A stretch of DNA of 64,000 bases from Microbacterium algeriense (lineage in GTDB: Bacteria; Actinomycetota; Actinomycetes; Actinomycetales; Microbacteriaceae): the NCBI RefSeq assembly GCF_008868005.1, contig NZ_WAAO01000003.1:62001-126000 (forward strand). The letters run 5' to 3'. The position numbers and the translations under genes are program-made. Under the pieces are notes generated by a model. It was not told the DNA's origin. It saw nothing but the letters and a program-made list of their open reading frames with translations, and made no database searches. Shown here in pieces: positions 42,944-52,126 of the stretch (position 1 is its first letter; every line of letters begins with the position of its first letter).

Positions 42944-43929
42944 AGCTCCTCCTGGTGGCCGGCATGGTCCGAGACGAGCACCTCGTCGACCTCGACGATG
43001 ATGTCCTCGAGGAATCGCACGGAGGCGACCTCGCGGAACGGCACGCTGACGGGGATCTCGCGGCCCAGGAACAGGTCGGCGACGAGCGAGGGGATGTCCA
43101 CGCCGGCCGCGATGGTCAGCGGGAGCGCGCCGGGGAACCGCGGATTGACCTCGAGCAGCACGGCACGGCCTGCCCGATCGCGCCGCAGCTGCACGTTCGC
43201 GACTCCGACGAGTCCGATGGCCCTGGCGATCGACGCGGCGGTCTCCTCGAGCTCATGGTCGCGGAGCGTGCGGCCGGCGATGGCGACACCCGAGTCGACC
43301 CGCGCTCTCGTGCGCGGCACGGCGGCGACGACGTTCCCCGTCGCGTCGGCGATCACGTCGACCGAGTACTCCTCCCCCGGGAGGAAGTCCTGCACGATGA
43401 GCCCTTCATCCGTGGGCAGCGCGAGCAGGGCGTCCCGGTCGGGGACGAGGCGCACGCCACGGCTGCCGGCACCCTGGCGTGGCTTGGCGAACACCGGGAA
43501 CTCCCAGTCGATCGCCTCCGCGTCCGCCCCGGCGAGGACCGTGCGCGGTGTCCGGCCGGTCGGCGCGCATCGCTCGGAGAGGGCGAGCTTGTCGAGGGCG
43601 GTGTTCAGGGTGTCCGCAGACGGTGCGGCCAGCACGGCGGGCGCCAGCTCGTCGCGGCGGTCGGCCAGGGCGATCAGCTCGACGTCGACGGTCGAGATCA
43701 CGAGGTCGAGCCGATCGTCCTCGACGAGTCGGGCGATCGTCGGCACGAAGTCCTCGTCCCGCCCTGGCGGCACCAGGCGGCGCTGCTCCGTCGGGACGAG
43801 GTAGATCCCGCTCGCCCACCCGTCCATGTCCGCCGCGAAGACGGTCAGGTCGGAGCGACGGAGGAGGGATCGGATCACGGCGACGCCCGCCGGTCCGCCG
43901 GCCCCGGTCACCAGAACGCGCTTGGTCAT
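42940..43929 (-). CDS. ATP-grasp family ligase (carbamoyl-phosphate-synthase-like)
   Basis: A 329-aa protein with an N-terminal dinucleotide-like pre-ATP-grasp domain (KRVLVTGAGGPAGVAVIRSL) and an ATP-grasp core (about 115-300): FPVFAKPRQGAGSRGVRLVP, LIVQDFLPGEEYSVDVIADA, and the metal-binding LLEVNPRFPGALPLT. ATP-grasp enzymes join a carboxylate to an amine or thiol through an acyl phosphate. Similar proteins occur in surface-glycan and antibiotic clusters. The substrate here is unknown; adding an amino acid or acyl group to the glycan or its precursor is one possibility. The stop overlaps the PHP start (ATGA), and its ATG overlaps the upstream stop by one base. Confidence 0.88.
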   Translation of the reverse strand: MTKRVLVTGAGGPAGVAVIRSLLRRSDLTVFAADMDGWASGIYLVPTEQRRLVPPGRDEDFVPTIARLVEDDRLDLVISTVDVELIALADRRDELAPAVLAAPSADTLNTALDKLALSERCAPTGRTPRTVLAGADAEAIDWEFPVFAKPRQGAGSRGVRLVPDRDALLALPTDEGLIVQDFLPGEEYSVDVIADATGNVVAAVPRTRARVDSGVAIAGRTLRDHELEETAASIARAIGLVGVANVQLRRDRAGRAVLLEVNPRFPGALPLTIAAGVDIPSLVADLFLGREIPVSVPFREVASVRFLEDIIVEVDEVLVSDHAGHQEEL

Positions 43930-44972
43930 CAGCTCTCCCGTCGGGTCAGTTCGTGCGCGCCGACGAACTCGGCCGTCTCGCGCACCACTTCAAGCGGCTC
44001 CACCGCGATGCCGCCGCCGAAGCGCGACCAGTAGCGTGCCGTCGCCGTGACGAAATCCGGCTCGAGGTAGTCGCGTCTGGCCGTCTGCGAGCTGAACCGC
44101 TCGAGCAGCCGGAGCTTCTCGTCGAGGTACTGATCGATCCGGACGAACCGGGTCGGGCGGTAGTCGATCGTCGCCGAGGGACTCTGATAGCACGCGACCG
44201 TCCCCACGCGCCGTGTCGCGACGATGGTCGCCTCGCTCACGGCTCGGTGGTCCTGGTGGCGGTCGTGGCTCGAGTGCGTGTAGACGATCGTGGGCTGGAT
44301 CTCCTGCACGACCTCCTCGATCAGGCGCACGGTGGATCCCCCGCCCGAGATCTCGGTGTCGATGAGGTCCTTGAGGAAGAGGCGCGCACCGAGCATCTCG
44401 GCGGAGGCCAGCGACTCGTCCTGACGGCTGTCCGCATCACCGCCGCGCGCGCCGCGCGACAGCGTGAGGATGGTGATCTCGTCGCCGGCCTTGGCGTGGG
44501 CGGCGAGCAGCCCGCCGACGCCGATCTCCACGTCGTCGGGGTGCGCGCCGATCGCGAGCACCCGCTCCGGGGTCCTCGCCTCGTCCCGGCGACGCCGCCC
44601 CTCGGCGACCAGCCGCGTGACCGCTTCGACGAGCTTGGCGTTGTCGAGCGGTTTCGTCAGGAACTCATCCGCCTGCGCCCGCAGCGCCGACACCGCGTAC
44701 TCGACGGACACATGAGCGGTCATCACGATCACCGGCACGGTCGGGACGGTCCGGCGCAGCTCGGCGAGCAGCTCCAGTCCGTTCAGACCCGGCATCTCGA
44801 TGTCGGTCACCACCACGTCGGGCCGGAACGCGGCCACGCGCTCGACCGCGACCTGACCGTCTTCCGCGACGTCGACGACGCAGCCGGCCCTCCGCTGGAG
44901 GACGGTCTTCACGAGCAGGGCGACATCGGGATCGTCGTCGACGACGAGAATCCGAGGAGCATCCTCAGGCAT
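43929..44972 (-). CDS. Response-regulator receiver fused to a PIG-L deacetylase
   Basis: A 347-aa two-domain protein and first gene of the seven-gene operon. The receiver covers residues 1-125 (RILVVDDDPDVALLVKTVLQ; Asp57 in VVVTDIEMPG; Lys107 in FLTKPLDNAKL). A short Arg-rich linker leads to a PIG-L/LmbE zinc deacetylase (about 136-330): GAHPDDVEIGVGG with AHPDD at 143-147, DTEISGGGSTVRLIEEVVQE and HSSHDRHQDHRAVSEA, which supplies the third zinc ligand. PIG-L enzymes remove N-acetyl groups from sugars such as GlcNAc. Here phosphorylation of Asp57 could switch the enzyme directly. AAGGAGA lies upstream of the ATG. Confidence 0.92.
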   Translation of the reverse strand: MPEDAPRILVVDDDPDVALLVKTVLQRRAGCVVDVAEDGQVAVERVAAFRPDVVVTDIEMPGLNGLELLAELRRTVPTVPVIVMTAHVSVEYAVSALRAQADEFLTKPLDNAKLVEAVTRLVAEGRRRRDEARTPERVLAIGAHPDDVEIGVGGLLAAHAKAGDEITILTLSRGARGGDADSRQDESLASAEMLGARLFLKDLIDTEISGGGSTVRLIEEVVQEIQPTIVYTHSSHDRHQDHRAVSEATIVATRRVGTVACYQSPSATIDYRPTRFVRIDQYLDEKLRLLERFSSQTARRDYLEPDFVTATARYWSRFGGGIAVEPLEVVRETAEFVGAHELTRRES

Positions 44973-45116
44973 GTATGCAGCTCTCCTTGGGGAGATTCCC
45001 TGCCGATAGGGAGCGGCATCGCCGTCTCGGCGCCTTCACTCACCGGGACCGCTGGGAAAGTCGAGCGGGGTATGTCGATTCTGGCATAGGGAGGCGTCGC
45101 CGCCGCGATCCGCCGC

Positions 45117-45431
45117 TCAGACGCCGGCGCGCGCCGCGCGCTTCTCCTGCTGATAGACCCTGATCGCCTCGTAGCGCTCCGCGGATCGGGCTCGCCTCTT
45201 CGCCGCCTCCTCGTCGCGGTTCTTGGGCGGGGCGGATGTCACGAGCTCATCCAGGAGCCGACGGACGACCTCGGCGATGTCGTCGACCGCGCGGTCGAAG
45301 ACCTCCCGGTTGGCGCGGGACGGCGCGGTGCTCCCGGAGATCTTGCGGACGAACTGCAGCGCGGCATCGTGGCACTCCTCCTCCGTCGCGGCGGGTTCGA
45401 GGTTGTTCAGCGGGACGATGTTTCGACACAT
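45117..45431 (-). CDS. DUF2277 family protein
   Basis: A 104-aa protein starting MCRNIVPLNNLEPAATEEEC, the conserved opening of DUF2277, followed by ALQFVRKISGSTAPSRANRE and an acidic then basic helical end. Members are common in actinobacteria and have no known function. It points toward the seven-gene operon, but a 144-bp gap with its own features separates them. TAGCGT 6 nt before the ATG suggests a leaderless mRNA. Confidence 0.92.
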   Translation of the reverse strand: MCRNIVPLNNLEPAATEEECHDAALQFVRKISGSTAPSRANREVFDRAVDDIAEVVRRLLDELVTSAPPKNRDEEAAKRRARSAERYEAIRVYQQEKRAARAGV

Positions 45432-45437
45432 ACCGGC

Positions 45438-45443
45438 ACGCTA
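45438..45443 (-). promoter_or_regulatory. Leaderless -10 box of the DUF2277 gene
   Basis: TAGCGT on the minus strand, 6 nt before the ATG at 45431. Confidence 0.55.
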
Positions 45444-45583
45444 CGCCGCGGCTCCGACGGTGGGAAGACCTGCGGGGGCTCCGGTCGATCGGGGTGGTGC
45501 GCGCACGGCGGCCCCTCTACGCTCGGGGCTACCGGAGCGGCCGCCGTGCCGCGATGCCCCACTCCTCAGCGACAGGACAGCCC

Positions 45584-46045
45584 ATGACGAACCCCCCGTT
45601 CCCCGACTCCCCGACTCCGGACTCCCCCACGCCGGATTCCACGACGCCGAGCGCACCCCCGCCGGCTCCGCCCGCCTCCTCGGTCCCGCCGTCCTCGCCT
45701 CCGCAGGAATCGGCCCCGCCGTACTCGCCTCCCGGAGCCGCACCCTACGGCCAGCCGACCCCGACGCCGCCGGGTCGCGTGCTGTCGATCGTCGGACTGG
45801 TGCTCGCGGTCGTCGCAGCACCGATCGGCCTGGTGATCAGCATCGTCGCCGCCGTGAAGCTCGGCAGGGCCGGTCAGCCCAAGGGGCTCGCGATCGCCGG
45901 GATCATCGTGGGCGCGATCATCACGATCTTCTGGATCATCGCGATCATCTTCTTCGTCGCGGTGTTCGCCAACATCTTCGGCACGTGCGCCGAGCTCGGC
46001 CCCGGAGTGTGGAACATCGACGGCGTCACCTACCGGTGCGGCTGA
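45584..46045 (+). CDS. DUF4190-like membrane protein with Pro-rich N-terminus
   Basis: A 153-aa protein. Residues 1-62 are low-complexity Pro/Ser/Thr with a short repeat (PDSPTPDSPTPDSTTP) and a Tyr/Gly/Pro stretch. Two membrane spans follow (VLSIVGLVLAVVAAPIGLVI and GLAIAGIIVGAIITIFWIIA) in the DUF4190 pattern, with a basic loop (KLGRAGQPKGLA) between them. The C-terminal CAELGPGVWNIDGVTYRCG has two Cys that could pair outside the cell. Function unknown. An AGGA lies 8 nt before the ATG. Confidence 0.8.
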   Translation: MTNPPFPDSPTPDSPTPDSTTPSAPPPAPPASSVPPSSPPQESAPPYSPPGAAPYGQPTPTPPGRVLSIVGLVLAVVAAPIGLVISIVAAVKLGRAGQPKGLAIAGIIVGAIITIFWIIAIIFFVAVFANIFGTCAELGPGVWNIDGVTYRCG

Positions 46046-46066
46046 CATCGCTTCGGGCAGACATGC

Positions 46067-46102
46067 AGGGAGGGACCGGATGCGAGCATCCGGTCCCTCC
46101 CT
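46067..46102. terminator. Bidirectional hairpin terminator
   Basis: A 15-bp perfect stem (AGGGAGGGACCGGAT / ATCCGGTCCCTCCCT) with a 6-nt loop, between the DUF4190-like gene and guaB. Confidence 0.85.
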
Positions 46103-46114
46103 CGCTGCGTGCGA

Positions 46115-47767
<1,653 letters not shown>

Positions 47768-47788
47768 TCACCGTGAGCAGATCGTGCC

Positions 47789-47818
47789 TTGGTCGAAACA
47801 GAGCCGACACATTACGCT
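47789..47818 (+). promoter_or_regulatory. Promoter of the liv operon
   Basis: TTGGTC (47789-47794) and TACGCT (47813-47818), 18 bp apart; the leader would be about 60 nt. The rest of the 267-bp gap to guaB shows no further clear element. Confidence 0.45.
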
Positions 47819-47884
47819 CATACCGTCGTACATCAAGGCCGATGCACAACTCCGTCATGGCCTGTGTACTGGGCTGGAGGTTCT

Positions 47885-49234
47885 GTGCGTCCGACGATCT
47901 CGGCGAATCGAAGCGGAAAGCGGTGGGTCATCATCCTGCTGGCGTCGCTCCTCGCCATCGCTTTCCTCTGGCTGCAGCCCCCGTCGTCGGCCTCCGCCGA
48001 AGAGACCGACGACGGCCAGGAGATCACAGACTTCTACTTCGCCGGCGTCATCACCTTTGACGACGCTCCCGTCGAGGGCGTCGTCATGACGATCGAGGGC
48101 AACGGCTTCGAGGGAGAGACCGAGACCGACGCCGACGGCAAGTGGCGACTGTACGTTCCCGAGAAGGAGACGTACACGCTCACCGTCGACGAGGACACCC
48201 TCCCCGACGGCGTGATCGTCGACGCCGCCCAGCTCCCCGAGGGAACACAGCCGATCGCGGGCACGACCGCCTCGTTCGAAGTCGAGTTCGGCTTGACGGG
48301 CACCAAGATCATGAACCTCTTCCTCGGCGAGGGAGAGCGCATGACCACATCCTTCTTCGATCAGCTCGCATCGCGTCTCGTCGGCGGGCTCAACTTCGGG
48401 CTCCTGCTGGCCCTGGCCTCGATGGGCGCCGCGCTCATCTACGGCACGACGCGCCTGTCGAACTTCGCGCACGCCGAGATGGTCACCTGGGGCGGTCTGG
48501 TCGCTCTCGTGACGACGTCGTTCTGGCACCTCCCGCTGTGGCTCGGCATCGTCGCCGCCGTGGTCGGCGGCGGTCTGTTCGGCTGGGCTCTGGACGCCGG
48601 CATCTGGCGCCCGCTGCGACGCCGGGGCCTCGGGGTCGTCCAGCTGATGATCGTCAGCATCGGCCTCTCGCTCGCACTGCGCTACGCCTTCCAGTACATG
48701 ATCGGCGGCGGGACCCGCCAGCTCCCGGGCGCGAGCCCCGAGCCGTTCCGATTCGGGCCGATCTCGCTGTCGTACATCGACCTGATCGGCATGGGCGTCA
48801 GCATCGTGGTGATCATCGGGGTCGCGTTCTTCCTCACGCGCACCCGCATCGGCAAGGCCACCCGCGCCATCTCCGACAACCCGCAGCTGGCCGCCGCTTC
48901 CGGCATCGACGTCGACAGGGTGGTCCGCTACGTGTGGATCCTGGCCGGCACGCTGGCCGCGATCTCCGGCATCCTGTGGGCATACTTCCGCCCCGGCGTG
49001 AAGTGGGACATGGGCATGCAGATGCTGCTGCTCATCTTCGCCGCGATCACGCTCGGCGGCCTGGGCACCGCGTTCGGCGCCCTCGTCGGCTCGCTCATCG
49101 TCGGCATCGCGGTCGAGGTCTCGACTCTGTGGATCCCGTCCGACCTCAAGTACGCGAGCGCGCTCGTCGTGCTCATCGTGATCCTCCTGGTGCGGCCGCA
49201 GGGCCTGCTCGGACGCAAGGAAAGGTTGGGCTGA
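47885..49234 (+). CDS. livH: Branched-chain amino acid-type ABC permease LivH with extra extracytoplasmic domain
   Basis: A 449-aa permease. The C-terminal 290 residues are a normal LivH (NFGLLLALASMGAALIYGTT, FAHAEMVTWGG, RAISDNPQLAAASGIDVDRV, AITLGGLGTAFGALVGSLIV). In front is something unusual: a signal-like span (RWVIILLASLLAIAFLWLQP, then SSASAEE) and about 110 residues with a beta-sandwich pattern (FYFAGVITFDDAPVEGVVMT, TETDADGKWRLYVPEKETYT), like a carboxypeptidase-regulatory or Cna-B fold. This part would lie outside the cell, near the binding protein. The start is GTG 47885 with GGAGG 4 nt upstream. Confidence 0.88.
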   Translation: MRPTISANRSGKRWVIILLASLLAIAFLWLQPPSSASAEETDDGQEITDFYFAGVITFDDAPVEGVVMTIEGNGFEGETETDADGKWRLYVPEKETYTLTVDEDTLPDGVIVDAAQLPEGTQPIAGTTASFEVEFGLTGTKIMNLFLGEGERMTTSFFDQLASRLVGGLNFGLLLALASMGAALIYGTTRLSNFAHAEMVTWGGLVALVTTSFWHLPLWLGIVAAVVGGGLFGWALDAGIWRPLRRRGLGVVQLMIVSIGLSLALRYAFQYMIGGGTRQLPGASPEPFRFGPISLSYIDLIGMGVSIVVIIGVAFFLTRTRIGKATRAISDNPQLAAASGIDVDRVVRYVWILAGTLAAISGILWAYFRPGVKWDMGMQMLLLIFAAITLGGLGTAFGALVGSLIVGIAVEVSTLWIPSDLKYASALVVLIVILLVRPQGLLGRKERLG

Positions 49235-49236
49235 CC

Positions 49237-50214
49237 GTGGACTTCGGAAGCATCCTCTCGAACACTGCCGTCTACCTGATCAGCCCGGTCACGATCGCCT
49301 ATGCGCTGGCGGCGACCGGTCTGGCGGTGCACTTCGGCTACGCGGGACTCCTCAACTTCGGCATGGCCGCGTTCATGGCCATCGGCGGCTACGGCTACGC
49401 CATCTCGGTGCTGACCTTCGGGCTGCCCTGGTGGGTCGGCATGCTCATCGGCCTTCTGGGCGGCGCGCTCTTCGCGGTGATCCTCGGCATCCCGACGCTG
49501 CGACTGCGCGCCGACTACCTCGCGATCGCCACCATCGCGGCCGGTGAGATCGTGCGACTGCTGTTCACCACGCAGATCTTCGACGAGTACACCAACTCGG
49601 CCGACGGACTCGCGCAGTTCAACGGCGGATTCCGCGACGCCAACCCGTTCCCCACCGGGACCTACGGGTTCGGTCCGTGGACTCTCAGCGCGAACGACCT
49701 GTGGAATCGCGTGTTCGGCATCATCCTCCTCGCCATCGCGATCCTCCTCGTGTGGTCGCTGATGCGCAGCCCGTGGGGCCGGGTGCTCAAGGGCATCCGC
49801 GAAGACGAGGATGCCGTGCGCTCGCTCGGCAAGAACGTCTTCGCCTACAAGATGCAGGCGCTCGTGGTCGGCGGCATCATCGGCGCGGCCGGCGGAATCG
49901 TGTTCGTCCTCCCGTCCGCCGTCGTCCCCGGCAGCTACACGACCTCGCTCACGTTCTTCCTGTGGACCGTGCTGCTGCTCGGAGGAGCGGCGACGGTCTT
50001 CGGGCCGACGCTGGGCGCGATCCTGTTCTGGGTCGTGTTCGCCTTCATGGCGAACCTGCTCCCCGCCCTGGCGAAGGCGGGCATCCTGCCGATGTCCGAC
50101 AGCCAGGCCTCGACGCTCGTGTTCATCTTCGTCGGCATCGCCCTGATGCTGCTCGTGATCTTCCGTCCTCAGGGCATCCTCGGAGACAAGAGGGAGATGA
50201 CCTTTGTCCACTGA
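49237..50214 (+). CDS. livM: Branched-chain amino acid-type ABC permease LivM
   Basis: A 325-aa permease, second half of the membrane channel with LivH. It starts at a GTG (MDFGSILSNTAVYLISPVTI), has about nine hydrophobic spans, and shows GYAGLLNFGMAAFMAIGGYG, TLRLRADYLAIATIAAGEIV and the cytoplasmic EAA-like loop MRSPWGRVLKGIREDEDAVR that contacts the ATPases. GGAAAGG lies upstream, across the LivH stop; only 2 nt separate the two genes. Specificity (branched-chain or other amino acids, or amides) is not determined by sequence. Confidence 0.92.
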   Translation: MDFGSILSNTAVYLISPVTIAYALAATGLAVHFGYAGLLNFGMAAFMAIGGYGYAISVLTFGLPWWVGMLIGLLGGALFAVILGIPTLRLRADYLAIATIAAGEIVRLLFTTQIFDEYTNSADGLAQFNGGFRDANPFPTGTYGFGPWTLSANDLWNRVFGIILLAIAILLVWSLMRSPWGRVLKGIREDEDAVRSLGKNVFAYKMQALVVGGIIGAAGGIVFVLPSAVVPGSYTTSLTFFLWTVLLLGGAATVFGPTLGAILFWVVFAFMANLLPALAKAGILPMSDSQASTLVFIFVGIALMLLVIFRPQGILGDKREMTFVH

Positions 50215-51226
50215 ACCCACCCCCGACGAGAACGTCGAGGCGGCGCCCACGACCGGGAGCATCCGTCGCCCCAAGACCACGGGGCTCGCGAAGGGTCCGG
50301 CCGCACCGGGCGTCCCGAAGGTCGATCCGATCCTCGTGGCCGACGGCGTGCAGCGTCACTTCGGCGGTCTGACCGCCGTCGACGTCGACCACGTCGAGAT
50401 TCCTCGCGGCGCCATCACCGCCCTGATCGGGCCGAACGGAGCCGGCAAGACCACCCTGTTCAACCTGCTCTGCGGGTTCGACAAGCCCAACAGCGGCACC
50501 TGGTCGTTCGATGGGACGAACCTCGCCGGTGTCCCCTCGTTCAAGGTGGCGCGCATGGGGCAGGTGCGTACGTTCCAGCTGACCAAGTCGCTGTCGCTGC
50601 TCACGGTGCTCGAGAACATGAAGCTCGGTGCTCCCGGCCAGCGCGGCGAGGGATTCTGGTCGAGCCTCTTCCCGTTCCTGTGGCGCGCCCAGGACCGGGA
50701 GATCGAGGGGAAGGCGCGCGAGCTGCTCGCCCGCTTCAAGCTCGACGCCAAGGAGAAGGACTTCGCCGCCTCGCTCTCCGGAGGACAGCGCAAGCTGCTC
50801 GAGATGGCGAGGGCCCTCATGAGCGACCCGACCCTGGTGATGCTCGATGAGCCGATGGCAGGCGTCAACCCCGCGCTCACCCAGTCGCTCCTGGACCACA
50901 TCCTCGATCTCAAGGAACTCGGGATGACGGTGCTGTTCGTCGAGCACGACATGCACATGGTCCGCCACATCGCCGACTGGGTCGTCGTGATGGCCGAGGG
51001 CCGTATCGTCGCGGAGGGACCGCCGGACGAGGTCATGGAGGACCCCGCGGTGGTCGACGCCTACCTCGGCGCTCACCAGGACCTCGACCTCGGTGCCGTC
51101 ACCGGTCGCATCCCCGTGATCGAGAGCGACGCCGCGGCCCGGCTCCGCGAGCAGATCGAAGCAGAGGCCGAGGCGGAGCTCGAAGCGACGAGCACCGCCG
51201 ATCCGGATCAGAAGGGCAACGCATGA
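50204..51226 (+). CDS. livG: ABC transporter ATP-binding protein LivG
   Basis: A 340-aa cytoplasmic ATPase. A 45-residue Pro-rich leader precedes the domain: Walker A in LIGPNGAGKTTLFNLLCGFD, signature LSGGQRKLLEMARALMSDPT, Walker B in LVMLDEPMAGVNP. About 45 extra residues at the C-terminus are Glu/Ala-rich (LREQIEAEAEAELEATSTAD). The start is a TTG inside the end of livM, an 11-nt overlap, with AGGGAG upstream. It pairs with LivF. Confidence 0.93.
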   Translation: MSTEPTPDENVEAAPTTGSIRRPKTTGLAKGPAAPGVPKVDPILVADGVQRHFGGLTAVDVDHVEIPRGAITALIGPNGAGKTTLFNLLCGFDKPNSGTWSFDGTNLAGVPSFKVARMGQVRTFQLTKSLSLLTVLENMKLGAPGQRGEGFWSSLFPFLWRAQDREIEGKARELLARFKLDAKEKDFAASLSGGQRKLLEMARALMSDPTLVMLDEPMAGVNPALTQSLLDHILDLKELGMTVLFVEHDMHMVRHIADWVVVMAEGRIVAEGPPDEVMEDPAVVDAYLGAHQDLDLGAVTGRIPVIESDAAARLREQIEAEAEAELEATSTADPDQKGNA

Positions 51227-51984
51227 GCGCCGAGAACCCCGCAGCATCGTCCGCCGACGATGTCGTCGTCGAACTCAAGGACGTGCACGCCGGCTACCTG
51301 CCAGGGGTGAACATCCTCAACGGCGCCAACCTCATCGCACGCCAGGGCGAGCTGATCGGCATCATCGGTCCCAACGGTGCGGGGAAGTCGACGCTGTTGA
51401 AGTCGATCTTCGGCATGGTGAACGTCCGAAGCGGTGACATCACCGTGAACGGCGAGAGCATCGTCGGACTGAAGGCCGACAAGCTCGTCAAGCGCGGGGT
51501 CGCTTTCGTTCCTCAGACGAACAACGTCTTCCCGTCGCTGTCGATCGAGGAGAACCTGCAGATGGGGCTCTACCAGAACCCCAAGATCTACGTGGAGCGT
51601 CTCGAGTTCGTCACCGGCATCTTCGCCGAGCTGGGCAAGCGCCTGAAACAGCGCGCCGGTTCGCTCTCCGGTGGCGAGCGCCAGATGGTGGCGATGTCGC
51701 GGGCGCTCATGATGGATCCGTCGGTGCTGCTCCTCGACGAGCCCTCCGCCGGCCTCTCCCCCGTCCGTCAGGACGACGCGTTCATCCGCGTCTCCGACAT
51801 CAACAAGGCGGGTGTCACGACGATCATGGTCGAGCAGAACGCGCGGCGCTGCCTGCAGATCTGCGACCGCGGGTACGTGCTCGATCAGGGCAAGGACGCG
51901 TATGAGGGCACCGGACGCGATCTGCTGAACGATCCCAAGGTCATCGGCCTCTACCTCGGCACGCTGGGCACGGACGCCGCCTGA
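51223..51984 (+). CDS. livF: ABC transporter ATP-binding protein LivF
   Basis: A 253-aa ATPase partner of LivG. Walker A is GIIGPNGAGKSTLLKSIFGM, the signature LSGGERQMVAMSRALMMDPS, and Walker B LLLDEPSAGLSP. Family end motif: NARRCLQICDRGYVLDQGKD. Its ATG overlaps the livG stop (ATGA). It is the last gene of livHMGF. Confidence 0.94.
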   Translation: MSAENPAASSADDVVVELKDVHAGYLPGVNILNGANLIARQGELIGIIGPNGAGKSTLLKSIFGMVNVRSGDITVNGESIVGLKADKLVKRGVAFVPQTNNVFPSLSIEENLQMGLYQNPKIYVERLEFVTGIFAELGKRLKQRAGSLSGGERQMVAMSRALMMDPSVLLLDEPSAGLSPVRQDDAFIRVSDINKAGVTTIMVEQNARRCLQICDRGYVLDQGKDAYEGTGRDLLNDPKVIGLYLGTLGTDAA

Positions 51985-52000
51985 CGCGGCCGACCGGACG

Positions 52001-52076
52001 CTTCGACAGACACGATTGGGTCCCTGAGCCTGTCGAAGGGTTCCGCAGGATCGGGTCCCTGAACTTGTCGAAAGGG
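52001..52076. repeat. REP-like intergenic repeat (GGTCCCTGARCYTGTCGAA)
   Basis: Two direct copies, 52018-52040 and 52053-52076, share GGGTCCCTGA, then GCC or ACT, TGTCGAA and GGG. A partial inverted copy (CTTCGACAG, 52001-52009) can pair with CTGTCGAAG (52030-52038). This motif is a familiar dispersed intergenic repeat in Microbacteriaceae and relatives. Confidence 0.65.
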
Positions 52077-52084
52077 CCGGACAC

Positions 52085-52121
52085 GAAGAAGGCCCCGGAT
52101 TCCGCATCCGGGGCCTTCTTC
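52085..52121. terminator. Bidirectional hairpin terminator between livF and livJ
   Basis: A 16-bp perfect stem (GAAGAAGGCCCCGGAT / ATCCGGGGCCTTCTTC) with a 5-nt loop, 5 nt from the livJ stop. Confidence 0.9.
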
Positions 52122-52126
52122 GTCGA

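Noticed and set aside
45236..46045. Longer version of the DUF4190-like gene starting at 45236
   Set aside because: The first 116 codons overlap DUF2277 in antisense and are Arg-rich; an ATG with AGGA upstream at 45584 begins the Pro-rich protein.
52018..52076. att site or transposon end at the GGTCCCTGA repeats
   Set aside because: No integrase or tRNA gene is nearby and the copies are short and close together; a dispersed intergenic repeat fits better.
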